Notes under the pieces: generated by a model
What the model saw: only the letters and a program-made list of their open reading frames with translations
What the model was told of the DNA's origin: nothing
Database searches by the model: none
Position numbers and translations under genes: made by a program
Shown: positions 6,443 to 8,963 of the stretch, piece after piece
How positions within the stretch are numbered: position 1 is the first letter of the stretch
How the letters are laid out: every line of letters starts with the position of its first letter
From: Bacteroidota bacterium
GTDB taxonomy: Bacteria; Bacteroidota; Bacteroidia; Bacteroidales; UBA1402
Length of the DNA stretch: 8,963 bases
Assembly (NCBI GenBank): GCA_030706285.1
Contig: JAUZOU010000103.1
Coordinates: 1 to 8,963 of the forward strand
Reading direction: 5' to 3'

Positions 6443-7897
6443 ATGTTTGAACAGGCTTTTAAAAACATTGATGATATTCTGCACAAAGATGCAGGTTGTG
6501 GAAGTGAATTAGATTATGTAGAGCAATCCTCTTGGGTGCTGTTTCTCAAATATTTGGATGATTTCGAATCAGCCCGCAAATTGGAAGCTATGCTGAAAAA
6601 CGAAACATATCAACCCATTATTGCCGATAAATACCGATGGCCAAACTGGGCAGCTCCCAGAACAGAGGATGGAAAGCCTGACTACAACAAAGCCCTGGTT
6701 GGCGATGACCTGATTGATTTTGTCAACCTGCAACTATTTCCGTACCTCCGCAAGTTCAAAAACGAAGAAACTTCGCCTTTCACGATTGAATATAAGATAG
6801 GAGAAATTTTTGGTGAACTTCGCAACCGTGTTTCAAGTGGTTATAACCTGCGCGAGGTACTTTGGATTGTGGACGAACTGAAATTCCAGAGCAGCAAAGA
6901 AAAGCATGAACTAAGCCATCTTTACGAAAGCCGTATCCATCGCATGGGCAGTGCCGGTCGTAATGGTGGCGAATATTATACACCACGTCCGCTTATACGT
7001 ACCATAGTCAAGGTGGTAAATCCAGAAATTGGCAATACGATTTACGACCCTGCCTGTGGCAGTGCAGGCTTCCTTTGCGAAGCGTTCAACTATCTGAAAA
7101 AAAATGCCAAAGGTGTGGACGATATGGACACGCTGCAACGTCGTACATTTTTTGGGAAGGAGAAAAAAGGGCTCGCCTACATTATCGGAATCATGAATAT
7201 GATTTTGCACGGAATTGAAGCGCCCCATATTATTCACACCAACACGCTTTCAGAAAATCTGGCCGATGTGCAGGAGCGAGATCGTTTCGATGTTATACTG
7301 GCAAATCCACCTTTCGGGGGTAAAGAGCGTGACGAGGTACAGCACAATTTTCCGATACGCTCCAGTGAAACCGCCTATCTCTTTATGCAGCATTTTATCA
7401 AGCGTTTACGGGCTGGTGGGCGTGCCGGAATTGTTATTAAAAACACTTTTTTGAGCAACGGAGACAATGCTTCAGTTGCACTACGCCGCAAATTGTTGGA
7501 AGAATGTAACCTACATACCATACTCGATTTGCCTGGTGGCGTTTTCACCGGTGCCGGTGTAAAAACTGTGGTGCTGTTTTTCAATAAAGGGCAATCCACT
7601 GACAAAATATGGTATTATCAACTGAACCTCGACCGCAATCTGGGAAAAACCAATCCTCTTATCGAAAAAGATTTGGCTGAATTTGTGAAACTTCAGCACA
7701 CCCAAGCCGACAGCGAGAGCTCATGGTCCGTTCGTGTAGCCGATCTCGATTCAGATACCTTAGATCTCTCTGTAAAAAATCCCAATCGAAAAGAGGAGAC
7801 CATACTCCGTACACCCGCTGAAATAGCTGCCGAAATGCAGGAACTGAACGAGGAAAACGCCCTGTTGTTGAACGATATTTTAAGTTTGCTGAAATGA
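6443..7897 (+). CDS. hsdM: Type I restriction-modification DNA methyltransferase subunit HsdM
   Basis: This 484-residue N6-adenine methyltransferase subunit works with HsdS to methylate adenines in a bipartite target, using S-adenosylmethionine. The N-terminal helical HsdM_N domain (about 4-130) begins MFEQAFKNIDDILHKDAGC and includes SSWVLFLKYLDDFE. GGEYYTPRPLIR (175-186) precedes the catalytic fold. Motif I, which binds AdoMet, is YDPACGSAGFLCEAF (201-215), and motif IV, the catalytic NPPF, is ANPPFGGKERDE (287-298). The C-terminal part (about 450-484) is a charged helix, RTPAEIAAEMQELNEENALL, likely contacting HsdS. Length and all key motifs are intact, so an active enzyme is expected. The stop overlaps the hsdS start (ATGA), showing translational coupling. 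GC is higher than in the hsdS recognition regions. hsdR is not in view and may lie downstream. Confidence 0.97.
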   Translation: MFEQAFKNIDDILHKDAGCGSELDYVEQSSWVLFLKYLDDFESARKLEAMLKNETYQPIIADKYRWPNWAAPRTEDGKPDYNKALVGDDLIDFVNLQLFPYLRKFKNEETSPFTIEYKIGEIFGELRNRVSSGYNLREVLWIVDELKFQSSKEKHELSHLYESRIHRMGSAGRNGGEYYTPRPLIRTIVKVVNPEIGNTIYDPACGSAGFLCEAFNYLKKNAKGVDDMDTLQRRTFFGKEKKGLAYIIGIMNMILHGIEAPHIIHTNTLSENLADVQERDRFDVILANPPFGGKERDEVQHNFPIRSSETAYLFMQHFIKRLRAGGRAGIVIKNTFLSNGDNASVALRRKLLEECNLHTILDLPGGVFTGAGVKTVVLFFNKGQSTDKIWYYQLNLDRNLGKTNPLIEKDLAEFVKLQHTQADSESSWSVRVADLDSDTLDLSVKNPNRKEETILRTPAEIAAEMQELNEENALLLNDILSLLK

Positions 7898-8963
7898 AGG
7901 AAGGGTGGAAAAATATAAAACTTGGAGACTTATGCAATATTGAATTGGGTAAAACTCCCTTCAGAGGAAATTCTTCCTATTGGGATAAAGAAAAGAAAAC
8001 AACAAATATTTGGCTATCTATTGCCGATTTATTGAACTGTCAAAACAACATTGTTATTGACAGTAAAGAATATATTTCTGATTCTGCGGCTGAAAATATC
8101 AAAATTGTAAAAGAAGGCACCTTAATGCTTAGCTTTAAATTGACATTAGGGCGCTTGGCTTTTGCCGGTTGTGATCTATACACTAACGAAGCAATTGCAG
8201 CGTTACTCTTCAAAAGAAATGATTTAATAGACAAATATTTTCTGTATAATTATTTACAATTTTTTAATTGGGACAAAGCTGCCGAAGGTGATGTTAAAGT
8301 AAAAGGAAAAACGCTGAACAAGGCAAAATTAAAAGAGATAATCATTACCTATCCAACTTCTCTTTCCGAGCAACACCGAATCGTTGCTCTCTTAGACGAA
8401 GCCTTTGAAAAAATAGACCACCTCAAAGCCAATGCCGAACGCAATCTACAAAACGCGAGGGAGTTGTTTGAAAGGGTATTAAGTAATGAATTGGATACTA
8501 AGGATGATTGGAGCATTAAACATCTTAAAGAAATATGCATAAAACTTACAGATGGAACGCATAACTCTCCTGTAAATACTCAAACAGGGAAATATAAATA
8601 TATAACTGCAAAAAACATAAAAAAAGAAGGAATTGATCTGACAAATATAACCTACGTTGCAGAAGAAGATCATAAAAGTATTTTTGCTCGTTGCAATCCA
8701 GAAAAAGGTGATGTCCTTTATATCAAAGATGGAGCCACTACTGGAATTGCGACTATCAATACATTGGATGAAGAATTTAGTTTATTGTCAAGTGTAGCTT
8801 TACTAAAACAAAACAGGAAAATTATTGATGGCAGATATTTAAAATATTATTTAAATAGCGAACGTGTATATGCTCAAATTAGATGTAGAATGGATGGCGC
8901 AGCTATAACACGTTTAACCATTACAAAACTGAATGAAATACCAATATCTTATCCGTCTTTACA
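7894..8963 (+). CDS. hsdS: Type I restriction-modification specificity subunit HsdS (3' end outside window)
   Basis: The frame is open from ATG at 7894 to the window edge, 356 full codons with no stop. It begins inside the hsdM stop (ATGA, 4-bp overlap). Two target-recognition domains are visible. TRD1 is about residues 1-155 (start MKEGWKNIKLGDLC; LGKTPFRGNSSYWD; then NEAIAALLF and KGKTLNKAKLKEIII). TRD2 starts at about 205 (DDWSIKHLKEICIKLTDGTH; ITAKNI; KDGATTG; ITRLTITKLNEIPI). Between them lies the central conserved region, about 156-200, SLSEQHRIVALLDEAFEKID followed by a charged coil to LFERVLSNEL; this helix sets the spacer length of the bipartite site. The second conserved helix should follow just past the edge. 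The sequence is expected to specify a two-part recognition site, which cannot be predicted here. The two TRDs are much more AT-rich than the central region, suggesting exchange of recognition domains. Confidence 0.95.
   Translation, partial: MKEGWKNIKLGDLCNIELGKTPFRGNSSYWDKEKKTTNIWLSIADLLNCQNNIVIDSKEYISDSAAENIKIVKEGTLMLSFKLTLGRLAFAGCDLYTNEAIAALLFKRNDLIDKYFLYNYLQFFNWDKAAEGDVKVKGKTLNKAKLKEIIITYPTSLSEQHRIVALLDEAFEKIDHLKANAERNLQNARELFERVLSNELDTKDDWSIKHLKEICIKLTDGTHNSPVNTQTGKYKYITAKNIKKEGIDLTNITYVAEEDHKSIFARCNPEKGDVLYIKDGATTGIATINTLDEEFSLLSSVALLKQNRKIIDGRYLKYYLNSERVYAQIRCRMDGAAITRLTITKLNEIPISYPSL

Noticed and set aside
6911..7937. Minus-strand open frames overlapping hsdM
   Set aside because: They lie opposite an intact, motif-complete hsdM and show no protein-like features of their own.
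1..8963. CRISPR array, tRNA, rRNA or insertion sequence
   Set aside because: No regularly spaced identical repeats apart from the coding GLUG units, no tRNA-like cloverleaf noticed by eye, and no transposase-like frame in either strand.

Overview
The window looks like part of a Bacteroidota chromosome. Supporting signs are a surface protein with GLUG-type repeats and a WDGS...DPYQI N-terminal block, an FHS-type sugar permease next to a four-domain GH20 hexosaminidase, an HsdM of the form common in Bacteroidota, no clear Shine-Dalgarno sequences before the starts, and an exact TAnnTTTG -7 promoter box upstream of the GH20 gene. I cannot name a genus from the sequence alone.

Layout. Positions 1-1050 (minus strand) hold the N-terminal 350 residues of a secreted GLUG-repeat protein whose C-terminus lies outside the window. 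Positions 1051-1589 are AT-rich and non-coding, with several small hairpins and a probable minus-strand terminator at 1487-1517. Positions 1590-1911 contain short, disconnected, protein-like tails on the minus strand; these look like gene remnants. Positions 1914-3164 (minus) encode an FHS-family sugar/H+ symporter. It is divergent from a large exported beta-N-acetylhexosaminidase at 3522-6044 (plus), and the two share a 357-bp regulatory gap. Directly after the hexosaminidase (6045-6293, plus) is a decayed fragment that resembles the C-terminus of an ImmA/IrrE-type protein. A Type I restriction-modification locus follows: hsdM at 6443-7897 and hsdS from 7894 to the window edge, overlapping by ATGA.

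How the genes work together. The hexosaminidase would release GlcNAc or GalNAc from chitin oligomers or glycans outside the inner membrane, and the permease would import the released sugar. This is a small scavenging unit with no SusC/SusD pair in view. HsdM and HsdS would form the sequence-specific methyltransferase of a Type I system; no hsdR is visible, and it may lie beyond 8963. The two target-recognition regions of hsdS are far more AT-rich than hsdM and the central conserved region, consistent with shuffling of specificity domains.

I found no convincing novel system. The most unusual content is the set of decayed gene tails on either side of the sugar-use pair, the mosaic composition of hsdS, and the regularly spaced GLUG repeats.
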